Shown piece by piece: positions 56,091-64,000 of a DNA stretch of 64,000 bases (positions are counted from its first letter, which is position 1; each line of letters begins with the position of its first letter). Origin of the DNA: Brevibacillus dissolubilis (GTDB lineage: Bacteria > Bacillota > Bacilli > Brevibacillales > Brevibacillaceae); NCBI RefSeq assembly GCF_006170445.1, contig NZ_VCNA01000005.1:186001-250000 (forward strand), given 5' to 3'. Below the pieces are notes generated by a model. It did no database searches. It had not been told where the DNA came from and worked only from the letters and a program-made list of their open reading frames with translations. The translations under genes and the position numbers were made by a program.

Positions 56091-56870
56091 GTGACAAAGA
56101 GCAGACAGCTTCAGTTTAATCTTCAGATCGGCAGTCAAAAGCCAGAGAGCATCATTAACCGCAGCACGGCCTGCCCGTTTTGCGACCGTGATAGTCTGAC
56201 CGACATCATCGAGGAACAAGGCCCGATCATGCTCCTCAAAAATAAATACCCGGTGTTGCAGGACACCTATCCGACCGTGCTGATCGAGACAGATGACTGT
56301 GACGCGGATCTGACCACCTATGACAAGGAGCATCTCTATCGGCTGATCCGTTTCGGCGTCCAGCATTGGCGGGCGATGGAGGAGAGCGGGGAGTTTACCT
56401 CTGTGATGTTTTTCAAAAACCACGGGCCGTATTCAGGCGGCTCGATTCATCATCCACATATGCAGATCATTGGACTCAACCATGTGGATTGCATGGAGCA
56501 TACCCATGTCGATCATTTTGAGGGAGTGTTGATCGACGAGCAGCCAGGTGTATCGTGTAATCTTTCTACTCAACCGCGCATCGGTTTTTCCGAGTTTAAC
56601 GTCGTTCTGCGTGACCGTGAGCAGATCGACCGGATGGCGGATTACATCCAGATGCTCACGCATTATGTGATGAATCATTTTCATAAGAGCTGCAACAGCT
56701 ACAATCTGTTTTTCTACCGTTTTGGGGACACGATCAAGGTCAAGGTAATTCCGCGCTTCATCGTCTCTCCGGTCTTCGTCGGGTATTCGATCCCGCAAGT
56801 CCCCACCAATCTGGAGCATGTTGTCCGCGATATCCAAAACAGGTATTTGCAGCGGGAGATCTGCCCGTAA
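56091..56870 (+). CDS. DUF4931 (HIT/GalT-like) protein
   Basis: A 259-aa cytosolic protein of the HIT/galactose-1-phosphate uridylyltransferase fold. The zinc-type CPFCDRDS lies near residue 28, and the nucleotide-binding HIT-like motif is SIHHPHMQIIGL near 125. Bacillal relatives are called DUF4931; their substrate is unknown. Start is taken as GTG 56091, about eight bases after AGGTGA; GTG 56082 overlaps it. It stands alone with a strong terminator. Confidence 0.78.
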   Translation: MTKSRQLQFNLQIGSQKPESIINRSTACPFCDRDSLTDIIEEQGPIMLLKNKYPVLQDTYPTVLIETDDCDADLTTYDKEHLYRLIRFGVQHWRAMEESGEFTSVMFFKNHGPYSGGSIHHPHMQIIGLNHVDCMEHTHVDHFEGVLIDEQPGVSCNLSTQPRIGFSEFNVVLRDREQIDRMADYIQMLTHYVMNHFHKSCNSYNLFFYRFGDTIKVKVIPRFIVSPVFVGYSIPQVPTNLEHVVRDIQNRYLQREICP

Positions 56871-56901
56871 CACAGTGCAACGGAGTTTCATACAATAAAA
56901 C

Positions 56902-56949
56902 AAGTACCCAGCCTTCTACACATGGAGAGAAGGTTGGGTACTTTTTATT
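56902..56949 (+). terminator. Terminator after the DUF4931 gene
   Basis: AAGTACCCA and TGGGTACTT plus an inner CCTTCT/AGAAGG pair, followed by TTTTATT. Confidence 0.88.
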
Positions 56950-56964
56950 AGCCCGTGTTGGGGG

Positions 56965-57185
56965 AGAGAAGCAGGGTTCCATTGCTTACCTGCTTGAAAA
57001 CTCGCAAGGATGCTTATACTGTCCGCTAGGAAATAAACAAAAGTGGGACGGGTCAAAAAGTTTCGGATAAGCAGATTCAAGCGAAGGAGTTTGCCCCTTG
57101 GCGGATTCAGGGAAGTGGGCCACTTTTGTTTATTTCCAAGCTGGGGGGATTTTCAAAGAGGTTCGCACTGGAACCCTGCTTCTCT
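56965..57185. repeat. Nested inverted repeats, possible MITE-like element
   Basis: Outer perfect 17-bp pair AGAGAAGCAGGGTTCCA (56965) and TGGAACCCTGCTTCTCT (57169-57185); inner perfect 18-bp pair GGAAATAAACAAAAGTGG (57029-57046) and CCACTTTTGTTTATTTCC (57120-57137). There is no reading frame inside. Two nested arms around a short core suggest a small non-coding mobile element. TTCGGATAAG inside it recurs near 61383. Confidence 0.7.
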
Positions 57186-57302
57186 GCCATCTTATGGGCA
57201 AGAAATCGTTTGGTAGGAATTTTGTGTTGGATATTACAAAGATGAAAACATACGACAAGGACTAAAGACCCTCACCGTAGGAAACGCCTAGATTTCAAAA
57301 AC

Positions 57303-59864
57303 TTACTCAAACTTCATTACTAACTCATCCTGATTCCCCGCTGGCAGTACCACATCCACCGTGGTACCCTTCTCCACCTCACTGGCAAACTCAATGCTTC
57401 CCATGTGATCGCGGATGATCTTATAGGTCACCATCAGACCCAGCCCGGTGCCTTTTTCTTTGGTTGTATAGAAGGGTTCGCCAAGCTTGGGGAGGCGTTC
57501 TTGGGGGATGCCGCAGCCTTGGTCGATGAAGCTGATCTGGATGTGACCGGGTTCCTTCTGTTGTAGATGGATGTGCAGCTCCCCGCCGGTGGGCATGGCT
57601 TCGAGGGAGTTTTTCAGCAGGTTGATAAAGACCTGTTTTAATTGTTTATCCTCGCAGAAGAGGTCAGGTACGTCCGGTTCAAAATGTGTGATAATCTGCA
57701 CGTTGTTCATGATCGCCTGCGATTCCATCAGGGAAATCACGTCCTGCAGCAGGGCGGCGGGCTGGTGGATGGAGAAGTGGGAGACCTGCGGCTTGGCGAG
57801 GAACAAGAGCTCGCTGACGATAAAATTAATACGGTCAAGCTCAGAGATCATGATGTCAAAATACGACTGGTACGGGCTTTCTGCCGTCTGCATCAGCTGG
57901 ATGAAGCCGCGCAGAGAAGTCAGTGGATTTCGAATTTCGTGGGCGATTCCGGCGGCGAGTTGTCCGATGGCAGAGAGCTTTTCGGAATTGCGGAGCAGCT
58001 CTTCGGTGCGTTTGCGTTCGGTGATGTCGCGGCTGACCACCAGAATGCTGGTGACTTGACCCAGTTCATTGGTGATCGGGCTCAGCGACGCTTCGATGAC
58101 CAGGTATTCCCCTGAGCCGTGACGTTGGCGGAACTCGGTAAAGACCGGTGTCTTGGTCTTCGCCATTTCCTGAAAACGAATCCCGGCCTTCTCCACCATG
58201 GTTGGATGCAACATATCAAACGAATACTTTCCTTCCAACCAATCTGGATCAAGTCCCAATACGGTCTGGTGGGAGGGAGAGGCGTAGCGGATCGTACCGT
58301 CGATATCAACCAAGCTGATCAGATCGTTCACGTTATCGGCGATCAGACGGTATTTTTGCTCGCTTTTCCGCAGCTTTTCTTCCATATGGATGCGTTCGCT
58401 GATATCCCGCAGGATGCCGGAGATCCCGACGATGTGGCCGTTGGCATCGCGTACGGCAGAGAGTGTGACACTGGCATGGAAGAGAGAGCCGTCTTTGCGC
58501 TGACGGACGGTCTGATAGCCAGATACGTGGGCACCTGCTTTGACTTGCTCGTAGATACGCATCTCCTGCTCGAGCAGAAAGGTGGGGACGGTAAGCAGAC
58601 GCTTGCCCACGATTTCGGCTTCGGACCAGCCGGAGATTTTTTCGATGGCACGGTTGACTAGCAACGTGTTAAAATCACAGTCCATCAGCACAATGCCGTC
58701 GGTCGTATGATTGATGAACGATTCGAGCAATTCCTTGGTGCTGCGCAGCTCTTCCTCGGCTTTTTTTAGGCAGGTGATGTCAACGGCGGAGCCGAGCACC
58801 TCCAAGATTTCACCGTCCCGATAGATCGGCTTGAGCCGGGTCAACAATGTGCGGCCAGATCCAGTAGTAATCTCGAAGCTGACGGCTTCACCTTCCCAGG
58901 CCTGCTGGTAAAAACTTTGGGCATAGATAGCCAGCGATTCTGGAACAAAATCGGACAGCTCACGGCCTATCATCATGACGGGATCGGCCTTCAGCTGCTC
59001 CAGAAGTTCGCCTGCGGCCACTGTGTGGATGAATTTTCCGTTGATTTTTTTATATTTGAACAAGATGACTTGCTGCTCTTGAACCATCTCTTTCAACTCG
59101 CGCTGTGCTTGTTGCAGGGCGTCACGGGTCTGCTTTTGTTCGGTAATGTCTTTGGCCACGATATAAATGCCGATAGATGTATGTTCAATCATGATAGGAA
59201 TCCCGGTGATATGGATATCTAAGAGTTCACCTGCTTTGTTCTGGATCACAATCTCGAAGTCTATCGTCTCACCGGCCAGGATTCGATAATACATCTCGTA
59301 GGTGCGCGGGCGCTCCTCTGGGACGACCAGAGAGAAGCATTCGGTCTGGAGAATCTCTTCGGAGCTGTATCCGGTGATGCGTTCGAATGCGGCGTTGACC
59401 CGCTGAAACCTCCCCTCTCGATCGAGTGAAAAGGCAGCATCAGGATGCAGCTCAAACAGCGAAGTGAATTTGAACTGCCGCTGCTCGTCGGTTTTTTTCT
59501 GCTCTTTGGTCTCTGGGATGTCCTCCATCACTGCGAGAAAGTAGCATGTATCGTCATAGACGAATGTATTGATTTTCAGCCCTACTTGAAAAATAGAGCC
59601 ATCTTGGCGCTGTGCCTGAAACATATGCCTGCCATTCGTTGGATAAAGCCCGTCTGCAAGTGTACGGATATCAGGAATAAAATGATAGATCTTTTGGAGC
59701 ATCACCTCATCAATCGTGCTGCCAAACAGAGAGGCGGCCATCTCATTGCAGAAGTGAATCACACCATATGTATCGACGGCCATGACACCGGCTGGCGTGT
59801 GGGCCAAAATCTGCTCCAGCAAACCAGTAGGACGAGGCTGAGTGGAGGTAGGACTTTTTTTCAT
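57303..59864 (-). CDS. Second multi-PAS sensor histidine kinase
   Basis: An 853-aa soluble kinase with several PAS/PAC units in the first 620 residues (GYSSEEILQTECF, GWSEAEIVGKRL, VLGLDPDWLEG, and DITERK / DISERI PAC ends). The HisKA domain has H642 in GIAHEIRNPLTSLRGFIQLM; the ATPase domain has KQVFINLLKNSLEAMP and ends GTGLGLMVT. It aligns through the kinase core with the kinase at 42354. Start ATG 59864 follows AAGGATGG; the longer frame runs into the divergent gene and has no SD. Likely a sporulation-type orphan kinase. Confidence 0.88.
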   Translation of the reverse strand: MKKSPTSTQPRPTGLLEQILAHTPAGVMAVDTYGVIHFCNEMAASLFGSTIDEVMLQKIYHFIPDIRTLADGLYPTNGRHMFQAQRQDGSIFQVGLKINTFVYDDTCYFLAVMEDIPETKEQKKTDEQRQFKFTSLFELHPDAAFSLDREGRFQRVNAAFERITGYSSEEILQTECFSLVVPEERPRTYEMYYRILAGETIDFEIVIQNKAGELLDIHITGIPIMIEHTSIGIYIVAKDITEQKQTRDALQQAQRELKEMVQEQQVILFKYKKINGKFIHTVAAGELLEQLKADPVMMIGRELSDFVPESLAIYAQSFYQQAWEGEAVSFEITTGSGRTLLTRLKPIYRDGEILEVLGSAVDITCLKKAEEELRSTKELLESFINHTTDGIVLMDCDFNTLLVNRAIEKISGWSEAEIVGKRLLTVPTFLLEQEMRIYEQVKAGAHVSGYQTVRQRKDGSLFHASVTLSAVRDANGHIVGISGILRDISERIHMEEKLRKSEQKYRLIADNVNDLISLVDIDGTIRYASPSHQTVLGLDPDWLEGKYSFDMLHPTMVEKAGIRFQEMAKTKTPVFTEFRQRHGSGEYLVIEASLSPITNELGQVTSILVVSRDITERKRTEELLRNSEKLSAIGQLAAGIAHEIRNPLTSLRGFIQLMQTAESPYQSYFDIMISELDRINFIVSELLFLAKPQVSHFSIHQPAALLQDVISLMESQAIMNNVQIITHFEPDVPDLFCEDKQLKQVFINLLKNSLEAMPTGGELHIHLQQKEPGHIQISFIDQGCGIPQERLPKLGEPFYTTKEKGTGLGLMVTYKIIRDHMGSIEFASEVEKGTTVDVVLPAGNQDELVMKFE

Positions 59865-60051
59865 GCTGAAAACCATCCTTGCACCAAAATGTAGTTGATG
59901 TAATACATTCTCCTTCTGCCATTCAATTCCTAGCACAAAAGTACAAAAAATTGACAAAATTTTCTCTTTACACTTCGATGTTTGACAAACGTGTATCAAC
60001 ATTGTACGTTGGGCATGATAAGCTGTTTTTTGGAAAAAGGAGGAATGGGTC

Positions 60052-61185
60052 TTGAACATCATCTCGATTGAACCGACACCAAGCCCGAATACAATGAAAC
60101 TGACCATGGACGAAAAATTGGCGTCCGGCGTCCAACTTTCGTTTACACAGGAAACCAAGGCATCGGCCCCGGTGTATATACAAAAATTACTCGAAATCGA
60201 AGGCGTGCGAAGCGTGTTTCATGTGGTGGATTTTATCGCATTGGAGCGGATCACCACAGCGGATTGGCAACCGATCTTAGCGCAGGCCCGTGAGATTCTG
60301 GGTGGGAGCGTCGATGGAACATCGGTCGGCAATGCCCCGTCAGCAGCGGCCGATTCGTACGGCGAGGTGCAGGTCTTCGTCCAGATGTTCCGTGGCATCC
60401 CGATGCAGATCAAGCTGGTGACAGGCACGGAGCAGACACGCCAAGGGCTGCCGGAGCGCTTCGCCCAGGCTGCCCTGCAGGCTGGTTCGTCTTCGCCTAA
60501 TCTTGTCATGGAGCGCAAATGGGAAGAAGCAGGCGTGCGTTACGGTGAGCCGAAGCAGATCGGGGAAGAGATGGCGCAGGAGCTGGACGCGGCATATGAT
60601 CAGGCACGGTTGGACGAGCTGGTAAAGATGGCTCCACAGCTGACTGGCGAAGAGGTGACGGTGTCAAGACCTGAACCGATTCCGGTCACGCTTGCGACGC
60701 TGGACAATCCGGACTGGCGCAAGCGCTATGCTGCCTTGGAGCAGATGAACCCGACTGAGGAGGATATCCCGGTATTGGCGAAAGCGTTACAGGATGAAAA
60801 ATCCTCGATTCGCCGTCTGGCTGTCGTCTATTTCGGGATGATTGGCGGCGCACAGGTGCTCCCTTATCTCTATGAGGGCCTCAAAGACAGCTCCGTCTCC
60901 GTCCGCCGCACAGCAGGTGATACCCTGTCTGATATCGGTGATCCTCAAGCGATTCCAGCTATGATCAAGGCCCTTGGCGACTCCAACAAGCTCGTCCGCT
61001 GGCGTGCTGCCCGCTTCCTTTATGAAACAGGGGATGAGACAGCACTGGATGCCTTGCGTCAGGCTGAGCACGATACCGAGTTTGAAGTGGCGTTGCAGAT
61101 CAAGATGGCGATTGAACGGATCGAAAAAGGAGAAGCAGCCGCAGGGTCTGTCTGGCAACAGATGACCAATCGGGAGCGGGGATGA
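60052..61185 (+). CDS. Nfu_N and HEAT-repeat protein (CvfC/YpgR-like)
   Basis: A 377-aa cytosolic protein. The N-terminal 85 residues (ISIEPTPSPNTMKLTMDEKL, EIEGVRSVFHVVDFIALER) are the Nfu/NifU N-terminal scaffold domain; a central region with a virulence-factor-C-like segment follows; and the last 150 residues are HEAT-type repeats (NPDWRKRYAALEQMN, SSIRRLAVVYFGMIGGA, VSVRRTAGDTLSDIGDP, KLVRWRAARFLYETGDE). This plan matches conserved virulence factor C and B. subtilis YpgR; function unknown. The start is TTG with AGGAGG upstream. Divergent from the PAS kinase. Confidence 0.82.
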   Translation: MNIISIEPTPSPNTMKLTMDEKLASGVQLSFTQETKASAPVYIQKLLEIEGVRSVFHVVDFIALERITTADWQPILAQAREILGGSVDGTSVGNAPSAAADSYGEVQVFVQMFRGIPMQIKLVTGTEQTRQGLPERFAQAALQAGSSSPNLVMERKWEEAGVRYGEPKQIGEEMAQELDAAYDQARLDELVKMAPQLTGEEVTVSRPEPIPVTLATLDNPDWRKRYAALEQMNPTEEDIPVLAKALQDEKSSIRRLAVVYFGMIGGAQVLPYLYEGLKDSSVSVRRTAGDTLSDIGDPQAIPAMIKALGDSNKLVRWRAARFLYETGDETALDALRQAEHDTEFEVALQIKMAIERIEKGEAAAGSVWQQMTNRERG

Positions 61186-61208
61186 TTGGGAAACTCGTTT
61201 TGTGAGAA

Positions 61209-61250
61209 AGGCAAAAGTGCTTTTTGAGGCTTTTGCCTTCTTCTTTTTAT
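61209..61250 (+). terminator. Terminator after the HEAT-repeat gene
   Basis: AAGGCAAAAG and CTTTTGCCTT enclose a twelve-base loop, followed by CTTCTTTTT. Confidence 0.85.
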
Positions 61251-61268
61251 AGGTTGTGGCTCCGACAG

Positions 61269-61352
61269 GAGCGTGAGGAGCATCTGTTTTCCAGTCGCCT
61301 TTCCCTCACTTCGTTCAGCCGGTCTCCTTACAAACAGATGCTCCTCACGCTC
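61269..61352. repeat. Perfect 21-bp inverted repeat
   Basis: GAGCGTGAGGAGCATCTGTTT (61269-61289) is repeated inverted at 61332-61352, with a 42-base spacer. It has no T tail and does not look like a terminator, so it is more likely part of a palindromic element. Confidence 0.75.
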
Positions 61353-61519
61353 TGCAGGTGGATGCCGACTTCTTTAAAAAGCTTCGGATAAGGCAAAGAT
61401 GGTATAGAAGCAGATGCCTGAGTTCGTGCATATCCGCCGTTTACCAATCATCGAGGAGTAATGAGGAAAAAATGGAGGAAGGCCAGTTTTTTTCTTTTAT
61501 TCCTTATTTTAAATCTATG

Positions 61520-61945
61520 GCTGTCTGGAGCTGTGGCGGCTGGCAAGCGGCGAGCCTCTTTAAAAATCCAGCTGAGCGGAGAAACAAGCAAAAGCAGCAG
61601 GCCTCTTCGAGTCTGCTTAGGGGCAAACCTCTTCGTACGAATAGGCTTCTTCGAACCCTTTTTGACCCGGCCGCTTTTGCTTGTTTCGGAGCGGACAGTC
61701 TCGGCATCCTTGCGGATTTTTAAGAAGGGGAGCAGATTGCCAGCCGCCACAGCTCCCGCACCACCGTAGACCCTCGCCTCTTCGAGTCCGCTTAGGGGCA
61801 AACCTCTTCGTACGAATAGGCTTCTTCAAACCCTTTTTGACCCGGCCCGCTTTTGCTTGTTTCGGAGCGGACAGAATCAGCATCCTTGCGGATTTTTAAG
61901 AAGGGGAGCAGATTGCCAGCCGCCACAGCTCCCGCACCACCATAG
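61520..61945. repeat. Composite palindromic repeat: one inverted and two tandem copies
   Basis: A unit of about 175 bases starts at 61601 and again at 61776 (GCCTCTTCGAGTCTGC / GCCTCTTCGAGTCCGC) and runs to the shared end CACAGCTCCCGCACCACC. The two copies differ by few bases. A more diverged copy lies inverted at 61520-61605. TTGCCAGCCGCCACAGCTCC is the best preserved part, and relatives lie at 32430-32548. The short frames that cross this region look like chance products of the repeat. The rest of 61186-62047 holds a terminator and the inverted repeat, no gene. Confidence 0.78.
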
Positions 61946-62047
61946 ACAGCCCCCCACCCATAGACCCTCACCGCTTCGTGTGCTAGAGTAGAATCATATC
62001 ATCTATACATTATTTACTAATTATTTTGATATGAGGGTGGCTGATAT

Positions 62048-62842
62048 ATGTCCAGCAGCAAGCAAACTGCACTGATCACGGGAGCCTCTGGCGGCATTGG
62101 CTTGGATTTGGCGCGGGAATTCGCAAAGGATGGTCATAATCTTGTTTTGGTTGCGAGAAGTCAGCAAAAGCTGGAGCAATTCGCAAACGAGCTTCGTCAG
62201 CAGTATCATATAGATGTCACGATTATCGCGAAGGATCTTTCGAAGTTGGGTGCTCCAGAGGAAATCTATCAGGAGGTAACATCCCAAGCCATACAGATTG
62301 ATGTTTTGGTCAACAACGCGGGGGTGGGCCTTTTTGGAGAGTTTGCTGATAGTGAATTGCAGTCTGTACTGGATATGATGCAGCTTAATATGGTTTCCCT
62401 CACGCATATGACCAAGCTGTTTTTGCAGCCTATGGTCAAGCGAGACAATGGGAAAATTCTCAATGTTGCTTCGACCGGAGGATTTCAACCTGGACCGTTG
62501 ATGGCGGTCTACTATGCGACCAAAGCGTATGTCCTCTCGTTTACCGAAGCCATTGCCAGCGAATTGAGAGGGACGGGGGTCTCGGTCTCTGTCTTTTGTC
62601 CGGGCCCGACCAAGACAGGCTTTGATCAGGCGGCTTCCGCCCAACAGTCCAAGCTGTTTACCGGGATGATGGTGATGGAGTGCGGGGAGGTTTGCCGGCT
62701 GGGCTATCGGGAATTTAAAAAAGGGAAGACGTTGATCATCCCAGGCTTCATTAATAAAGTGCTGACCAAAGTCCACCGTATCGTGCCGCGCAAGGTCATG
62801 CCTGAAGTGGTGCGGTATTTCTCAGACCGAACCAACAGCTAG
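62048..62842 (+). CDS. Short-chain dehydrogenase/reductase
   Basis: A 264-aa classical SDR. The NAD(P)-binding motif is TGASGGIGLDLA, followed by VNNAGVGLFGE, and the catalytic Ser/Tyr/Lys are in NVASTGGFQPGPLMAVYYATKAYV. After it comes the CPGPTKTGFD loop typical of SDRs of the YqjQ/DltE group. Substrate unknown. The SD is GAGGGTG. The chemoreceptor-like gene follows after 54 bases and may share its transcript. Confidence 0.88.
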   Translation: MSSSKQTALITGASGGIGLDLAREFAKDGHNLVLVARSQQKLEQFANELRQQYHIDVTIIAKDLSKLGAPEEIYQEVTSQAIQIDVLVNNAGVGLFGEFADSELQSVLDMMQLNMVSLTHMTKLFLQPMVKRDNGKILNVASTGGFQPGPLMAVYYATKAYVLSFTEAIASELRGTGVSVSVFCPGPTKTGFDQAASAQQSKLFTGMMVMECGEVCRLGYREFKKGKTLIIPGFINKVLTKVHRIVPRKVMPEVVRYFSDRTNS

Positions 62843-62896
62843 AACCACCGAACAAGTCATACAGGTGCAAAACATAGACAAGGAGTGAATATCATC

Positions 62897-64000
62897 ATGG
62901 CCAAAAAAGGGATCTCCATCGGGAAAAAAGCTCCGGCGTTTGAACTGGACTCCACACATGGCGTGAAGTCGCTTGCTCATTATCAGGGGAAGCCGCTTGT
63001 CATCGTGTTTTTGAGGGGGACATGGTGTCCAAACTGCCGGAAACAATTCCTGGAGTTGAATGAATACTACGAACGATTCGTACAAAAAGGCGTCAATCTG
63101 ATCGCGATCGTCGGGCAAAAGCTGGCGAACGTCAAGCAATACGCAGAACACGAACAGATCAAATACCCTGTGTTCTCCGACGAAACGCGCGAGGTGATCA
63201 AAGCCTACGAAGTCTTTACCCCGATCAAATGGGACTCGTTCCGCATCGCGATCCCAAGCACCTATCTGGTAGACTCGAAGGGCTTGATCCGCTATTCCTA
63301 TGTAGGCGATTCCCAGTTCGACCGTCCGACTGCCCAGGAGCTGCTCGATGTAATCGATACGCTCTCCGATACTCCTGTGCAGCAAGGCAATGCATTGGAC
63401 GAACTGCCGATATTTCTGCGCAATATGCAAGAGACTTTCCGCCATGTCCAAGAAGCGGGACAATACGCGACCAAGAGTGTGGAGAACAATCTGAACAATA
63501 TCAATCAACTGACACAGATACTTGCGGGGAATAACCAGCAGCTGGCAGGATTTACCGGGGCTTATGAAGAAAGCTATGAGGAACTGTACCGCAGCAGCCA
63601 GAAGCTGGACGCGACTTCGGGAGAGTTCGGCAAAATCCATGAGCTCAACAGTCAGCTCAGCCAGCACGTCCAAAGCACACATGATCTAATGCGCGAACTG
63701 ATCGAGATGACCAACAGTGTGCACGAGATGAGCCGGGTGATCACCCAGATCTCCAACCAGACCAAAATCCTCGCCCTCAATGCCTCCATCGAAGCGGCAC
63801 GCGCGGGTGAGCATGGAAAAGGCTTCGCGATCGTCGCTCAGGAAGTGACCAAGCTGGCCAACGGAACGGAAAGCTCCGCCCAGCAGATCACCACCCAACT
63901 GCAGTTGATTGAGAATAAGATTCAAGAGAGCTTTTCGTCTTTCAACGGCTTTGAGGAGACGATGCACCAGATCGGCTCTCAGGTCAGCAGCAACATCGAG
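62897..64000 (+). CDS. Peroxiredoxin (AhpC/TSA)-chemoreceptor fusion, 3' truncated by window edge
   Basis: 368 codons are open to the last base, so the C-terminus is outside the window. Residues 1-150 form an AhpC/TSA redoxin domain: [27 protein letters not shown]44PNC47RKQF with a CxxC pair, and a following AIVGQK and STYLVDSKG. From about 165 on it is a coiled coil, and from about 260 a cytoplasmic chemoreceptor signalling domain with hairpin tip [30 protein letters not shown]. There is no membrane helix or HAMP, so it is a soluble receptor, presumably for redox state or peroxide. SD AGGAGTG is nine bases before ATG 62897. Confidence 0.87.
   Translation, partial: MAKKGISIGKKAPAFELDSTHGVKSLAHYQGKPLVIVFLRGTWCPNCRKQFLELNEYYERFVQKGVNLIAIVGQKLANVKQYAEHEQIKYPVFSDETREVIKAYEVFTPIKWDSFRIAIPSTYLVDSKGLIRYSYVGDSQFDRPTAQELLDVIDTLSDTPVQQGNALDELPIFLRNMQETFRHVQEAGQYATKSVENNLNNINQLTQILAGNNQQLAGFTGAYEESYEELYRSSQKLDATSGEFGKIHELNSQLSQHVQSTHDLMRELIEMTNSVHEMSRVITQISNQTKILALNASIEAARAGEHGKGFAIVAQEVTKLANGTESSAQQITTQLQLIENKIQESFSSFNGFEETMHQIGSQVSSNIE

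Noticed and set aside
61358-61899. Several frames of 60-120 codons in the repeat region
   Set aside because: They are produced by the palindromic and tandem repeats, lack proper SDs, and read in both strands alike.

Overview
This window is chromosomal DNA of a spore-forming Firmicute, most likely a Tumebacillus/Alicyclobacillaceae-type bacillus (inference). It carries an uninterrupted sigK, many SD-led TTG and GTG starts, and the gene order aspS-6S RNA-tcdA-rarA-cymR-iscS-recD2-(PRC-barrel gene)-AI-2E transporter-T-box-alaS-yrzL-ruvX-yrzB-mltG-trmR-trhP1-trhP2-udk-pbpI. That is the Bacillus subtilis yrv/yrr neighbourhood with insertions. No rRNA, tRNA, CRISPR array or intact insertion sequence was seen.

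Layout. 1-2555: aspS (5' end outside the window), 6S RNA, tcdA. 2556-6359: an AT-rich insertion, unlike its GC-richer flanks, with a PD-(D/E)xK-type nuclease gene followed by a HerA-type ATPase gene, an anti-phage-like pair. 6360-15683: a DUF2935-like gene, rarA, cymR-iscS, a chemoreceptor, recD2 and three small conserved genes. 15684-30173: a secreted PPC-domain protein, an AI-2E transporter, a T-box-controlled alaS, yrzL/ruvX/yrzB, an exported protein, an SLH/WG-repeat surface protein whose signal peptide is cut off by an in-frame TAG, mltG, the tRNA wobble-uridine operon trmR-trhP1-trhP2, and udk. 30344-42088: mostly envelope and secreted functions: a di-haem cytochrome, a metzincin protease with a secreted companion, a class B PBP, a JAB/MPN protease, a paralogue of the companion, a penicillin acylase-like enzyme and a lipase. 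42354-45782: a multi-PAS histidine kinase behind a terminator-containing leader, then sigK. 46059-48870: two XRE-TPR regulators with a 28-codon peptide gene coupled to the first, which looks like an RRNPP quorum-sensing module. 48935-53863: a small protein behind a long leader hairpin, a secreted phospholipase D-like protein, a bacteriocin-like/immunity-like pair and a secreted TIM-barrel glycosidase-like protein. 53966-64000: VOC protein, MFS transporter, DUF4931 protein, a second PAS kinase divergent from a CvfC-like HEAT protein, palindromic intergenic repeats, an SDR enzyme, and a peroxiredoxin-chemoreceptor fusion that runs off the end.

How the genes fit together. The housekeeping part covers translation (aspS, alaS, tRNA modification by tcdA and the trmR/trhP operon), cysteine/sulfur control (cymR-iscS), replication repair (rarA, recD2, ruvX) and envelope growth (mltG, PBP, ReoM-like). 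The accessory part is defence (nuclease-HerA), signalling and sporulation (two PAS kinases, sigK, RRNPP-like regulators, two chemoreceptors) and a large set of exported proteins. The strongest candidates for undescribed biology are the RRNPP-like module with its new peptide, the nuclease-HerA pair with a possible small transcript in front of it, the bacteriocin-like pair, the secreted metzincin with its companion, and the palindromic repeat family.
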